A model generated the notes under the pieces. That model did no database searches and was not told where the DNA came from. It saw nothing but the letters and a program-made list of their open reading frames with translations. A stretch of 53,194 nucleotides of DNA from Gammaproteobacteria bacterium HGW-Gammaproteobacteria-2 (GTDB lineage: Bacteria; Pseudomonadota; Gammaproteobacteria; Xanthomonadales; Xanthomonadaceae), in contig PGZE01000029.1 of the NCBI GenBank assembly GCA_002840015.1, positions 1-53,194 of the forward strand, given 5' to 3'. Shown here piece after piece: positions 1-9,490 of the stretch. Each line of letters starts with the position of its first letter. Within the stretch, counting starts at the first letter, position 1. The position numbers were made by a program, and so were the translations under genes.

Positions 1-1354
<1,354 letters not shown>

Positions 1355-1419
1355 CTGGATACTGAAGTCCTCGCGCGGCGTGGTTACTGCGGCGCGCGAG
1401 GTGTGCGGTTTGCTGGGAA

Positions 1420-3498
1420 TCAGCCGAAGTCGTAGTTCATCTCCGGCCCGGCGGTTGCCAGGAAATGGCCTTCGACCAGACTGACGCCGCTGGAAAACAG
1501 CACGCTCATGGTTGCCGCGTCCTGCACGAACTCGGCAATGGTTTGCTTGCCCGCATCGTGTGCCTGGCGTGCAATCTCGACGACCTTCTTCTGGTTTTCG
1601 GCATTCTTGCCAAGATCGCTCATGAACGAGCGGTCGATTTTCAGGAATGCCGGGTCGAAGTGACGCAACAACTGGAACGAGTTGAGGCCGGAGCCGAATT
1701 GTTCCAGTGCCATGCGCACACCCAGTGGTGCCAGCGCCTGCTGAAACTCCTGTGCCGCCTTGAGGTTGGTGAAGACCTTGGCTTCCGGTACTTCCAGAAT
1801 CAGGCATTTGCCCGGTAGTTTGTTGGCGGCCAGTTGCTTGGCAATCAGCTTGGGCAATGCGTCCGAGGCCATCGACAGAGGCGATATCTTCACGAACAAC
1901 GCGGTTTCTTGACCTGATTTGATGCTCTTGGCAAGCGCATCAATCGCATGGCTTACCACCCACAAGTCGATTGCTTCAAGCAATCCGTGCTCCTCGGCGA
2001 TCGGTAGGAAGGTCATCGGTGGTACTAGCTCACCTTTCCCGTGGCGCATCCGCAACAGGCTCTCATAGTGGCCGCCAGGTTCGCCCTGCAAAGACACAAT
2101 GGGTTGATAATGGAGCACGAAACCATCGTTTGACGCGATTGCGGCTTTGATGGCAGTTACCCATTGCGCGATGCGCTCCTGCTCTTCACGGTCCTGTGCA
2201 GCCGGGTCGAACAACACCTTGCGATTTCCGCCCTGTGACTGCGCACTTTGCAGGCACTGGCTGGCTTTGGCCAAAACCTGATTGAGGCTGGCAATACGTT
2301 CGCCGATTTGTACGCCACCAATACTGACGGTGACTGAGACCGATCGGTCACCGGCTTCGACGATATGTTCAGAAAACGCGCGCTGAATTTTTTCGGCCAG
2401 TGCTTGCGTGCGATCATGATTTACGCCATCACAAAGCAAGGCAAAACCGTGCTCGGTGAAACGGGCGGCCATATGTGTTTCGTTGGCAATCGTCTCAATG
2501 CGCGTCGCCATTGCGGTGACAAACTCATCAATATGGGTAATGCCGATTTCGGAAACCAGGTTGGCGATATTGTCGGGTTCGATCAGTAGCAAGGCATGGT
2601 CGGAGTGCCCATCGGCAGCCTTGGCGACGGTTTGCTCCAATTCTGCGAGAAAGTGTTGGCGGTTATACAAACCGGTGAGGGCATCACGCTCTCGCAACTC
2701 GGCGTATTTGCGTTCCAATTCGGGGTCGGACCCGCGTTGGCGGAACACGATCTGCAGGCACGGCTCGCCTTCGTAGCTGGCCTGGGCAAACTCCAGCTCA
2801 GCTTCAAAGGTGCTGCCATCGCTATTGCGCGCGTCGAGGTGCAGCGATTTTGGCGGATGCTCGCCCTTGCTCAAATCCTTGAGCAGTTGCTTGAAACTAT
2901 CGGTGTGCGCTGGGGCGATAAGGTCGAGAACCGAAAGTCCTTCGATTTCTTCGAATGATTCGTATCCAAACATCTCCAGATAGGCGGAGTTTGCGCGGAT
3001 ATGCATGCCTTCGTGGATGTAGGCAATCGGTTCGCGCGATGAGTCGATCAGTGAATCGCAACGCCGCTCGGTTTCGCGCAATGCTGCTTCGATCCGGCGT
3101 AATGCGCGCCTTGCCAGCAACGCTTCAAACTCGTGTTTCACCACGATCTGCACATGCTCGGGGCTGGTGCTGACGACGACATTGCGAGCGCCGGCTTCGA
3201 GCGCGTTGAGCAGAGTGTCTTCGGTCAAGGCCAGACAGGTAGCGATTACCGTCAAATCTTTGTTTGAACCGCGTACCGTAGCCAAAACCGTGGCAAATGG
3301 TACGGTTCTGGCATCAGTTGCTGCCAACACCAGATCAGGCGCAAAAGACGCAATCTTTGCAGTGAAATCCTCGGGATTTTCAGCGCGCACCGGACGCACG
3401 GCAATGCCGCCATTGCGCAGGATCGAGGTGATTTGTTCGGCGTCTTCCACGCGATCTTCAACCAGAAGCACGCGCAAAACAGTTTCGGCTTGGGCCAT
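1420..3498 (-). CDS. fimX: FimX-like degenerate REC-PAS-GGDEF-EAL protein
   Basis: Four domains in order: response-regulator-like receiver (about 8-125), PAS (about 140-265), GGDEF (about 265-435) and EAL (about 450-690). Total length is 692 residues, close to the 691 of Pseudomonas FimX. Every enzymatic signature is lost. The receiver has LAA where the phospho-acceptor LLD is expected. The GGDEF site reads HGFAL. The EAL motif is ESL, the DDFGTG loop is EQFGSG, the usual metal-binding Asn is Lys, and the late catalytic Glu region reads AEFVQD. The Arg after ESLL that binds c-di-GMP in FimX is present. I infer a c-di-GMP receptor acting on type IV pili rather than a cyclase or phosphodiesterase. 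It stands alone, converging on purA. Confidence 0.82.
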   Translation of the reverse strand: MAQAETVLRVLLVEDRVEDAEQITSILRNGGIAVRPVRAENPEDFTAKIASFAPDLVLAATDARTVPFATVLATVRGSNKDLTVIATCLALTEDTLLNALEAGARNVVVSTSPEHVQIVVKHEFEALLARRALRRIEAALRETERRCDSLIDSSREPIAYIHEGMHIRANSAYLEMFGYESFEEIEGLSVLDLIAPAHTDSFKQLLKDLSKGEHPPKSLHLDARNSDGSTFEAELEFAQASYEGEPCLQIVFRQRGSDPELERKYAELRERDALTGLYNRQHFLAELEQTVAKAADGHSDHALLLIEPDNIANLVSEIGITHIDEFVTAMATRIETIANETHMAARFTEHGFALLCDGVNHDRTQALAEKIQRAFSEHIVEAGDRSVSVTVSIGGVQIGERIASLNQVLAKASQCLQSAQSQGGNRKVLFDPAAQDREEQERIAQWVTAIKAAIASNDGFVLHYQPIVSLQGEPGGHYESLLRMRHGKGELVPPMTFLPIAEEHGLLEAIDLWVVSHAIDALAKSIKSGQETALFVKISPLSMASDALPKLIAKQLAANKLPGKCLILEVPEAKVFTNLKAAQEFQQALAPLGVRMALEQFGSGLNSFQLLRHFDPAFLKIDRSFMSDLGKNAENQKKVVEIARQAHDAGKQTIAEFVQDAATMSVLFSSGVSLVEGHFLATAGPEMNYDFG

Positions 3499-3527
3499 CA
3501 GGCTGATTCCATCTGACTATCAGGGGG

Positions 3528-4598
3528 TTAGACAGAGTATCTTGAATCTGTCACATGATGTGTGGGTGCGGCAATAGATGCAAGCGGCAATTTTGCCGGA
3601 GCACCAGCAACTTCACGGACCAGGCGCGGCACCAGATAACCCGGCAGCTTCGCACCGAGTTGAGCGTGCAATGCCAGCGCCCGAGTGTCATCGACTTCAA
3701 AATGTGCCGCGCCATTAACCCGGTCGAGCTGATGCAGGTAATAGGGCAGCACGCCACCGGCAAACAACCGCTCTGACAGCTCGGCCAGTGCCGTTACTGA
3801 ATCATTTACGCCCTTGAGCAGTACCGATTGATTGAGCAGGTTGACCCCGCTACGGCGCAAGCGGGCGAATGCAGCCAATACATTTTCATCCAGTTCATTG
3901 CCGTGGTTGGCATGTACCACCATCGCGCAGGGCCACGGCAGGCCGGACAGCCAGGCGAGTAACTCGTCATCCACCCGTTCGGGCAGCACAATCGGCAGGC
4001 GAGTATGTATGCGCAGGCGGCGGATGTGCGCCAGATCGCGTAACTGCTCGCTGAGTTGTGCCAATTTTCCGGTGCTCAACGACAGCGGGTCACCACCTGA
4101 AAGCAAGACTTCATGGATGCTGGTGTCTGCGGCTAGCGCCGCCAACGCCGGTTCCCAGTCATTGGCTGCCGCCGTTTGTTCGGCATAGGGGAAATGGCGG
4201 CGGAAGCAGTAGCGACAATGCACCGCGCAACTGCCGGTGGTGACCAGCAAGGCCCGGCCTTGATACTTGTGCAACACGCCGTTTGCCGCGCTCGATTGCA
4301 GATCGCCAACGGCATCAAGTGTAAAGCCCGGCGCGCTGTAGGTCTCGTCAATCAAGGGGAGTACTTGGCGCAGCAGCGGGTCATCCGGGTCGCCATGCTT
4401 CATCCGGGCCACAAAGCCGCGTGGTACGCGCAGCGCGAACTGGGCCGCTGCTTCGGCGCTGACGCGATGCGACAAATGGCTCAGGCCCAGCAGGTCGAGT
4501 AGGGCCTGTGGTTCGCGGATGGCGTCGCGCCAGAGCGCTTGCCAGCGTGGTGGCTGCTTTGGAAGGGGGTTAACAGGTATCATGTCCGGTTTATACAT
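3528..4598 (-). CDS. epmB: EF-P (R)-beta-lysine pathway: lysine 2,3-aminomutase
   Basis: Radical SAM enzyme that converts L-lysine to (R)-beta-lysine, which EpmA then attaches to Lys34 of elongation factor P. The 356-residue protein has the CxxxCxxC iron-sulfur motif at Cys124, Cys128 and Cys131 (GSCAVHCRYCF), a following SGGDPL segment typical of lysine aminomutases, and a C-terminal GxLPYYLHQLD stretch. It is shorter than clostridial lysine 2,3-aminomutases, as expected for EpmB. It is divergent from efp across about 50 bp, which supports the EF-P assignment. The start could be the ATG at 4598 or the one at 4583. EpmA is not in the window. Confidence 0.93.
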   Translation of the reverse strand: MYKPDMIPVNPLPKQPPRWQALWRDAIREPQALLDLLGLSHLSHRVSAEAAAQFALRVPRGFVARMKHGDPDDPLLRQVLPLIDETYSAPGFTLDAVGDLQSSAANGVLHKYQGRALLVTTGSCAVHCRYCFRRHFPYAEQTAAANDWEPALAALAADTSIHEVLLSGGDPLSLSTGKLAQLSEQLRDLAHIRRLRIHTRLPIVLPERVDDELLAWLSGLPWPCAMVVHANHGNELDENVLAAFARLRRSGVNLLNQSVLLKGVNDSVTALAELSERLFAGGVLPYYLHQLDRVNGAAHFEVDDTRALALHAQLGAKLPGYLVPRLVREVAGAPAKLPLASIAAPTHHVTDSRYSV

Positions 4599-4600
4599 GG

Positions 4601-4616
4601 AGCCGGTTCACCGGCT
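4601..4616. promoter_or_regulatory. Palindrome between epmB and efp
   Basis: A perfect 6-bp inverted repeat, AGCCGG-TTCA-CCGGCT, lies in the short divergent gap between the epmB and efp starts. It could be an operator or a small hairpin in one of the two leaders. No factor is known to me for it. Confidence 0.3.
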
Positions 4617-4650
4617 TTGGTTTCCATTCTAGCGTGCGCAGGAGATTGCA

Positions 4651-5217
4651 ATGGCCAGCTATGGCATGAACGATGTGAAGAACGGTGCCAAGATCATCGT
4701 TGATGGACACCCCTGCGTAATCATTGATACCGATTTCATCAAGCCCGGTAAAGGCCAGGCGTTCACCCGGGTCAAGTACCGCAACATCAAGACCGGGCGC
4801 GTGGTCGAACTGACCATGAAATCCACCGACACCCTCGAAGCCGCCGATGTGGTCGATACCGACATGCAGTTTCTGTATGCCGATGGCGAGTTCTGGCATT
4901 TCATGCAGCAAGAGACGTTCGAACAGGTGCAGGCCGACAAGGCTGCCATCGCCGACAACTGGCAGTGGCTCAAGGGTGAGGAGGACTGTGTGGTAACGCT
5001 ATGGAATGGCGCACCGATCGCGATCCAGCCGCCCAATTTTGTTGAGCTGAAAATCACCGAAACCGATCCGGGCGTACGCGGCGATACCTCAGGCGGTGGT
5101 GGCAAGCCAGCCAAGCTGGAAACCGGTGCGGTGGTGCGGGTGCCGCTGTTTGTCGGCCAGGAAGAGATCATCAAGGTAGATACCCGTTCTGGTGAATACG
5201 TCAGCCGGGTCAAGTGA
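4651..5217 (+). CDS. efp: Elongation factor P
   Basis: Translation factor that binds between the P and E sites and rescues ribosomes stalled at polyproline. The 188 residues give the usual three-domain length. The domain I loop reads PGKGQAF, with the modifiable lysine at position 34 as in E. coli, matching the beta-lysylation route implied by the divergent epmB. A central domain and the C-terminal OB domain ending in SGEYVSRVK follow. A GGAG ribosome binding site precedes the ATG. A second paralogue, efpL, lies at 23274-23837. Confidence 0.97.
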   Translation: MASYGMNDVKNGAKIIVDGHPCVIIDTDFIKPGKGQAFTRVKYRNIKTGRVVELTMKSTDTLEAADVVDTDMQFLYADGEFWHFMQQETFEQVQADKAAIADNWQWLKGEEDCVVTLWNGAPIAIQPPNFVELKITETDPGVRGDTSGGGGKPAKLETGAVVRVPLFVGQEEIIKVDTRSGEYVSRVK

Positions 5218-5268
5218 GCCACCTGCCTGTAATGTCGGTCACGGATACTGAACGTGACGGAGCGTGAT

Positions 5269-6549
5269 ATGGCTGAGGCTGTGCAGCGCGAACGCTGTGA
5301 CCTGCTGATTGATGCCGGCTGGGTGGTGCCGGTCAACCCGGTCGGCCAAGTGCTGGCCGATCACGCGGTCGTCGTCACCGCCGGCAAGATCGTTGCGGTG
5401 CTGCCGAGCGTCGAGGCGCGCAATCGATTTGCGGCTGCGGAACATGTGTCGCGGCCCACCGCAGTGGTGATGCCGGGGCTGATCAACGCCCACGTCCACA
5501 ACCCGATGACGCTGATGCGTGGTGTGGCGGATGATCTACCGCTGATGCGCTGGCTGACCGAGCACATCTGGCCGATCGAGGGCGCCATCATGGGGCCTGA
5601 GTATTGCGCCACCGGGGTGGAATTGGCAGTTGCCGAAATGTTGCGCGGCGGCACCACCTGCGCCAGCGAAAACTATTTCTTTCCGGATGTGTGTGCAGCA
5701 ACGTACCGGCGGCTCGGGTTTCGCGCCATGGTGGGTTTGCCGGTCATCGATTTTCCCACCGCTTGGGCAAAATCGCAGGACGAGTACTTCGACAAAGCGT
5801 TGGAAATTCACGATCTGTGGCGCAGCGATACGCTGATCACCACCAGTTTTGTTCCACATGCACCGTATACGGTCAATGATGCCGGGCTTGAGCGGGTGCG
5901 CATGCTGGCCGACCAACTCGATATTCCAGTGCATATTCACGTCCATGAGACCGCGCAGGAAGTCAGCGAGGCGCTGGCCAAGCACGGCATGCGTCAGATC
6001 GCACGGCTGGATCGGCTGGGCCTGGTCAATAGCCAGCTGATCGCGGTACACATGACCCAACTCACCGATGCCGAGATTGCGCTGTGTGCCGAGCGCGGCG
6101 TGAGCGTGGTGCATTGCCCGGAATCCAACCTCAAGCTGGCATCGGGCTTTTGTCCGGTCGAACGGCTGCGCCGCGCAGGTGTTCGATTGGCATTGGGTAC
6201 CGATGGCGCGGCCAGCAACAATGATCTGGACATGTTTGGCGAGATGCGCACCGCTGCGTTGCTGGCCAAGGGTGTCGCCGGTGATGCCACCGCGCTCGCC
6301 GCGCCGCAGGCATTGCATATGGCGACGCTGGGCAGCGCCGAGGCGATGGGGCTTGGCGATCGGGTAGGGTCGATCGAAGTTGGCAAGGATGCCGACCTGA
6401 TTTGCGTCGAGATGGATACCATCGAAACCGTGCCGATGTTCGAGGTGATCTCGCAACTGGTGTATTGCACCGGTCGTCACCAGGTTTCGGATGTATTGCG
6501 CGCCAATGCGCGGCAGTGGCAGGCACGCATTGCGGCGCTGCAACCGTGA
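5269..6549 (+). CDS. mtaD: TRZ/ATZ amidohydrolase, probable methylthioadenosine deaminase
   Basis: Metal-dependent amidohydrolase of about 426 residues. Known relatives deaminate 5'-methylthioadenosine or S-adenosylhomocysteine for methylthioadenosine salvage. Metal ligands are visible: the HVH pair after LINA, the His of VHETAQE, the His of AVHMTQ and the Asp of LGTDGAASNNDLDM. I chose the ATG at 5269 because CGGAG lies six bases ahead of it. A GTG at 5254 would add five residues but lacks a good ribosome binding site. In Pseudomonas the same order mtaD-ubiG-phosphatase occurs, which supports the substrate. Here a repeat-rich gap separates it from ubiG. Guanine- or triazine-type substrates are not excluded. 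Confidence 0.88.
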   Translation: MAEAVQRERCDLLIDAGWVVPVNPVGQVLADHAVVVTAGKIVAVLPSVEARNRFAAAEHVSRPTAVVMPGLINAHVHNPMTLMRGVADDLPLMRWLTEHIWPIEGAIMGPEYCATGVELAVAEMLRGGTTCASENYFFPDVCAATYRRLGFRAMVGLPVIDFPTAWAKSQDEYFDKALEIHDLWRSDTLITTSFVPHAPYTVNDAGLERVRMLADQLDIPVHIHVHETAQEVSEALAKHGMRQIARLDRLGLVNSQLIAVHMTQLTDAEIALCAERGVSVVHCPESNLKLASGFCPVERLRRAGVRLALGTDGAASNNDLDMFGEMRTAALLAKGVAGDATALAAPQALHMATLGSAEAMGLGDRVGSIEVGKDADLICVEMDTIETVPMFEVISQLVYCTGRHQVSDVLRANARQWQARIAALQP

Positions 6550-6654
6550 GCCGGGGCTCTGCATGGCAGTTTGCGGGTCGCGGTTCGCTCGCCGTGATCA
6601 CCATATGAATGCGTTCATGGACCGTCGATGACGGTGCAGGAAAAACCTGATGCG

Positions 6655-6682
6655 CTCTCGCCAAGGCGCCAAGATCGCCAAG
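6655..6682 (+). repeat. Left copy of the GCCAAG-type inverted repeat
   Basis: CTCTCGCCAAGG followed by two further CGCCAAG-like steps. Its reverse complement matches 7111-7138 with only a few mismatches over 28 bases. A purine tract GGGAAGAAAAAAA follows it. Such CTTGGCG-ladder repeats look like dispersed elements, but a second independent copy is not present in this window. Confidence 0.6.
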
Positions 6683-6773
6683 GGAAGAAAAAAACGCTCA
6701 TTGTGAAGTCGTGTGGGTAGTTTCGTACATTTTCACCGCTCCACCCGCATGTAGATGCGCGGGCATGTCCATG

Positions 6774-6867
6774 TCGGATCCACGCCGATGGCGTTTGATC
6801 CGAGCTACGCCAGCCATGCGCAGCGCTTGGCGTAGGTCGGCTCAAGCCGCGTAGCGGTGGAGCCGAC
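6774..6867. repeat. Three adjacent palindromes
   Basis: Three hairpin-forming units lie end to end. At 6774-6803 TCGGATC pairs with GATCCGA, with an inner CGCC/GGCG. At 6805-6835 CTACGCCA pairs with TGGCGTAG. At 6836-6867 GTCGGCTC pairs with GAGCCGAC, with an inner CCGC/GCGG. The TAGGTCGG edge resembles dispersed palindromic repeats common in xanthomonad genomes. No coding sense is visible. Confidence 0.6.
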
Positions 6868-7110
6868 AGTGCATCCTCCGCGCGTGTTTCGCAGACTGGG
6901 CCAGCAGCAAAGCGCGACCGACTTGTGGTCAACCCTGAAGCCTGAAAATCCTTGCCACGCATGCGTCATGGCACGACAAGGCCCATCCAGTCACCCACAC
7001 GTTTCCACGAAGACCCAAAAAAGTATGGCCGACGACAAAATCGAAACGCTGGTTATTGACGTATCGTATCAACGACGGTCAATCGCCTTCCCGAATTGGC
7101 TGATCGCTTT

Positions 7111-7138
7111 CTTGGCGTTCTTGGCGTCTTGGCGAGAG
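7111..7138 (-). repeat. Right copy of the GCCAAG-type inverted repeat
   Basis: Three CTTGGCG-like steps ending GGCGAGAG, inverted relative to 6655-6682. It ends about 40 bases before the ubiG start, so it will lie in or near the ubiG leader. Confidence 0.6.
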
Positions 7139-7179
7139 CACATGCATTTTATGTACCCATATTGGCCGAGGAGCATGAA

Positions 7180-7890
7180 ATGAGCACACCGCATGGCAAC
7201 GCCAATCCCTCTGAACTGGCCCATTTCGGTGCACTGGCCAGCAGGTGGTGGGACCCCCACGGCCCGCAACGTGCCTTGCACGTACTCAATCCGGTGCGTC
7301 TGGCCTACGTTGCGCAGCAGGTGCCGCTGGCCGGCAAGCGCGCGCTGGATGTCGGCTGTGGTGCGGGGCTGTTGTCCGAAGCACTGGCCGCCGCCGGAGC
7401 AACGGTGACGGCGCTGGATCTGGCGCCTGAGCTGATCGAAGTGGCGCAATTGCATTTGTTGGAAAGCGGCCTGCAAGTGGATTACCGGTTGGCGCCGATC
7501 GCGCAGATTGCCGAGGAACAGGCGGCCAGTTTCGATGTGCTGACCTGCATGGAGCTGCTTGAGCACGTACCTGACCCGGCGGCGCTGGTGGCGGATTGCG
7601 CGCGCGCGCTGGCACCGGGAGGGCGCTTGATCGTATCAACACTCAACCGCAATCCGGCGTCGTTCGCGCTGGCGATTGTCGGCGCCGAATACGTCAGTGG
7701 CCTGGTTGCGCGCGGCACCCATCACTATGCCCAGTTCATCCGGCCGGCCGAACTCGCGGCATGGATGCGTGCGGCGGGATTGGTACTGGACGACGTGCAG
7801 GGGCTGTATTACAACCCGCTCAACCACAGCGCCCGCATCGGCCGCTCGGTGGCGGTCAACTACATCGCCAGCGCGCATCGCCCGCAATGA
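7180..7890 (+). CDS. ubiG: Ubiquinone biosynthesis O-methyltransferase
   Basis: SAM-dependent O-methyltransferase that carries out both O-methylations of ubiquinone synthesis, peripheral to the inner membrane. The protein is 236 residues from the ATG at 7180, which is preceded by GAGGAGC. Upstream in-frame codons run into repeat sequence and are rejected. Signatures are the N-terminal [15 protein letters not shown] segment, SAM motif [16 protein letters not shown] (about 55-68), and the ELLEHVPDP and [11 protein letters not shown] stretches typical of UbiG. The stop overlaps the start of the next gene as ATGA, implying co-translation. Confidence 0.96.
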   Translation: MSTPHGNANPSELAHFGALASRWWDPHGPQRALHVLNPVRLAYVAQQVPLAGKRALDVGCGAGLLSEALAAAGATVTALDLAPELIEVAQLHLLESGLQVDYRLAPIAQIAEEQAASFDVLTCMELLEHVPDPAALVADCARALAPGGRLIVSTLNRNPASFALAIVGAEYVSGLVARGTHHYAQFIRPAELAAWMRAAGLVLDDVQGLYYNPLNHSARIGRSVAVNYIASAHRPQ

Positions 7891-8588
7891 GAACACCTAA
7901 CTGTGCAGCAGTGCTGTTTGATCTCGACGGCACCCTGATCGACAGCGCGCCCGACCTGATGGCGGCGATGAACCGCTTGTTGGATCGCGAGGGGCGGGCA
8001 CCAGTGGATGCGCTGGCGTTTCGCGCGGTGATCTCCAAAGGCGGGCACGCGATGCTCGCGGTGGCGTTTGCTGATCTTGATGCACACGAGCGTGAGCTGC
8101 TGTTGCCCGCGTTTCTTGAAATCTATGGCGCGCACATTGCCGACAACAGTCGTGCGTTCGCCGGCATTACCGACGTGCTCGCCGCGCTTGAAGCTGCTGC
8201 TGTGCCGTGGGCGGTGGTGAGCAACAAGGCAGAAGCGATGGTACACGCGGTACTGGCGGCCATGCCGTGGGCGAAGACCTGCGCGGCGGTCGTCGGCGGC
8301 GACACCTTGCCGGTGAAAAAGCCCGATCCGGCACCGTTGCGACTGGCCTGTGCGGCGTTGGGCGTCGCCGCCGAGGACTGCGTTTATGTTGGCGATGACG
8401 AGCGTGATGTGCTGGCGGCACGCGCCTGCAACATGAAGGCGGTGGCGGCGCTGTGGGGCTATCGCGGCGCTGATGAGCGGCCGTTGGAGTGGGGCGCCGA
8501 TGCCGTGGTGGCCGAGCCGCTGGACCTGCTCGCGGCCGCGATACTCGATCGGAAAGCACTCGACCGGAAAGCGGCCGATGCCGACTGA
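7887..8588 (+). CDS. mupP: HAD phosphatase, MupP or phosphoglycolate phosphatase type
   Basis: Haloacid dehalogenase phosphatase of 233 residues. Motif I is [10 protein letters not shown] (Asp12 nucleophile, Asp14), motif II is the Ser in VVSNK, the Lys lies in PVKKPDP, and the final acidic pair is in VYVGDDERD. Annotation pipelines usually call it Gph. In Pseudomonas the gene directly after ubiG is MupP, which removes phosphate from N-acetylmuramic acid 6-phosphate in peptidoglycan recycling. The shared position makes MupP the better guess. The start overlaps the ubiG stop (ATGA), and the 3' end overlaps the next start by 11 bases. Confidence 0.85.
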   Translation: MRTPNCAAVLFDLDGTLIDSAPDLMAAMNRLLDREGRAPVDALAFRAVISKGGHAMLAVAFADLDAHERELLLPAFLEIYGAHIADNSRAFAGITDVLAALEAAAVPWAVVSNKAEAMVHAVLAAMPWAKTCAAVVGGDTLPVKKPDPAPLRLACAALGVAAEDCVYVGDDERDVLAARACNMKAVAALWGYRGADERPLEWGADAVVAEPLDLLAAAILDRKALDRKAADAD

Positions 8589-9351
8589 GTTGCCGGCGGT
8601 TGCCGGATTCGTCGACAAGTGGCTGCAACGCGAGCCGGCCTTCGTGCAGGCCAGCCTGTTCGTGGCGCCGGCGCAGCGCGCGCTGTTTGCGCAGTGGGGT
8701 GCACTGCTGTATTGCCTGCGCGAAGCGGCGTTCGAGTTGAGCGATCCGTCGCTGCGCGTTGCCAAGTCGAGTTGGTGGGCACAGGAGTTGCTCGCCCTTG
8801 CGCGGGGTAATGCCAGTCACCCGTTGACGCGCGAGCTGGTGGTTCATGCCGCCGCGCCGTGGAGCGATCTGTCGATGGCGCTGCTGCAGGCGGTCAGTCA
8901 TAGCGATCAGAGCGCAGTGGACACCGACGCTGCGATCACGCAGTTGCAGGCGCTGGCTGCGGCGATGGTGGCGGTAGAGGCGGCCTTGCTTGGCGGCGAA
9001 GCGGGTGCCGTGGCAACCCGATGGGCTGCGATCCATCTGCTGTCGCAGCGGCTGCTGGTGGGGCAGGCTGCCGATGATGCAGGGCGGATTCCGTTGCAGT
9101 TGCACGCAAGGTTCCAGGTTTCACGCAGTGCCATTCGCGAGGGCACGGCCGGAGCCGCAGTGGCCAGCTATGCGCAGGAACTGCTGCTGGCAGCGCCGGC
9201 AGATGGCGTGAATGTGCCGCTGTTCCGACGCATGCAGTGGGTACTTGATCGTGCCTTACTAAGGCGTCTGGCCAACCGCCAGAGCGTGCCCGCGCGGCCC
9301 GGCATGCTGGGTTTGTGGCAGTTGTGGCGCGCCGCCCGGCGCGGCGGATAA
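8578..9351 (+). CDS. Squalene/phytoene synthase-like helical protein
   Basis: 257 residues from the ATG at 8578, which lies inside the end of the phosphatase gene. The sequence is rich in Leu, Ala and Trp and predicted all-helical. The segment KSSWWAQELLALA...HPLTREL resembles the WW-x-EL...HP...L block of squalene/phytoene synthase and NDUFAF6-like proteins. The aspartate-rich DxxxD motifs of active prenyl synthases are not evident, so a non-catalytic or divergent member is likely. It is the last gene of a three-gene overlapping unit with ubiG, so a link to isoprenoid quinone metabolism is possible but inferred from position only. Confidence 0.6.
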   Translation: MPTELPAVAGFVDKWLQREPAFVQASLFVAPAQRALFAQWGALLYCLREAAFELSDPSLRVAKSSWWAQELLALARGNASHPLTRELVVHAAAPWSDLSMALLQAVSHSDQSAVDTDAAITQLQALAAAMVAVEAALLGGEAGAVATRWAAIHLLSQRLLVGQAADDAGRIPLQLHARFQVSRSAIREGTAGAAVASYAQELLLAAPADGVNVPLFRRMQWVLDRALLRRLANRQSVPARPGMLGLWQLWRAARRGG

Positions 9352-9490
9352 GCGTATACAACGCAGTGTTTCATCCGTTTTTCGGCAACAGTCGATACAA
9401 TGGCCGCCTGCGAGGATGCCGGCGCCATTGACGCTGCATACACTGAAGTGGCGATACCCTGCCACCTGAACCGATGAGGAGAGTAGCCAC

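Larger units (their letters stand above)
6550..7179. other. Repeat-rich gap between mtaD and ubiG
   Basis: About 630 bp without a credible gene. It holds a 28-bp imperfect inverted repeat pair (6655-6682 and 7111-7138) that encloses three adjacent palindromes (6774-6867), and a small palindrome ACCGTC-GAT-GACGGT (6621-6635). The remaining sequence looks non-coding. The ubiG promoter should lie here but I could not single one out. Confidence 0.6.

Noticed and set aside
6857..7183. 108-codon plus-strand open frame before ubiG
   Set aside because: It spans the palindromic repeats, has no ribosome binding site and its product looks random.
9352..9490. Zur box or riboswitch ahead of folE2
   Set aside because: No AT-rich Zur dyad or conserved riboswitch core could be seen in the 139-bp gap.
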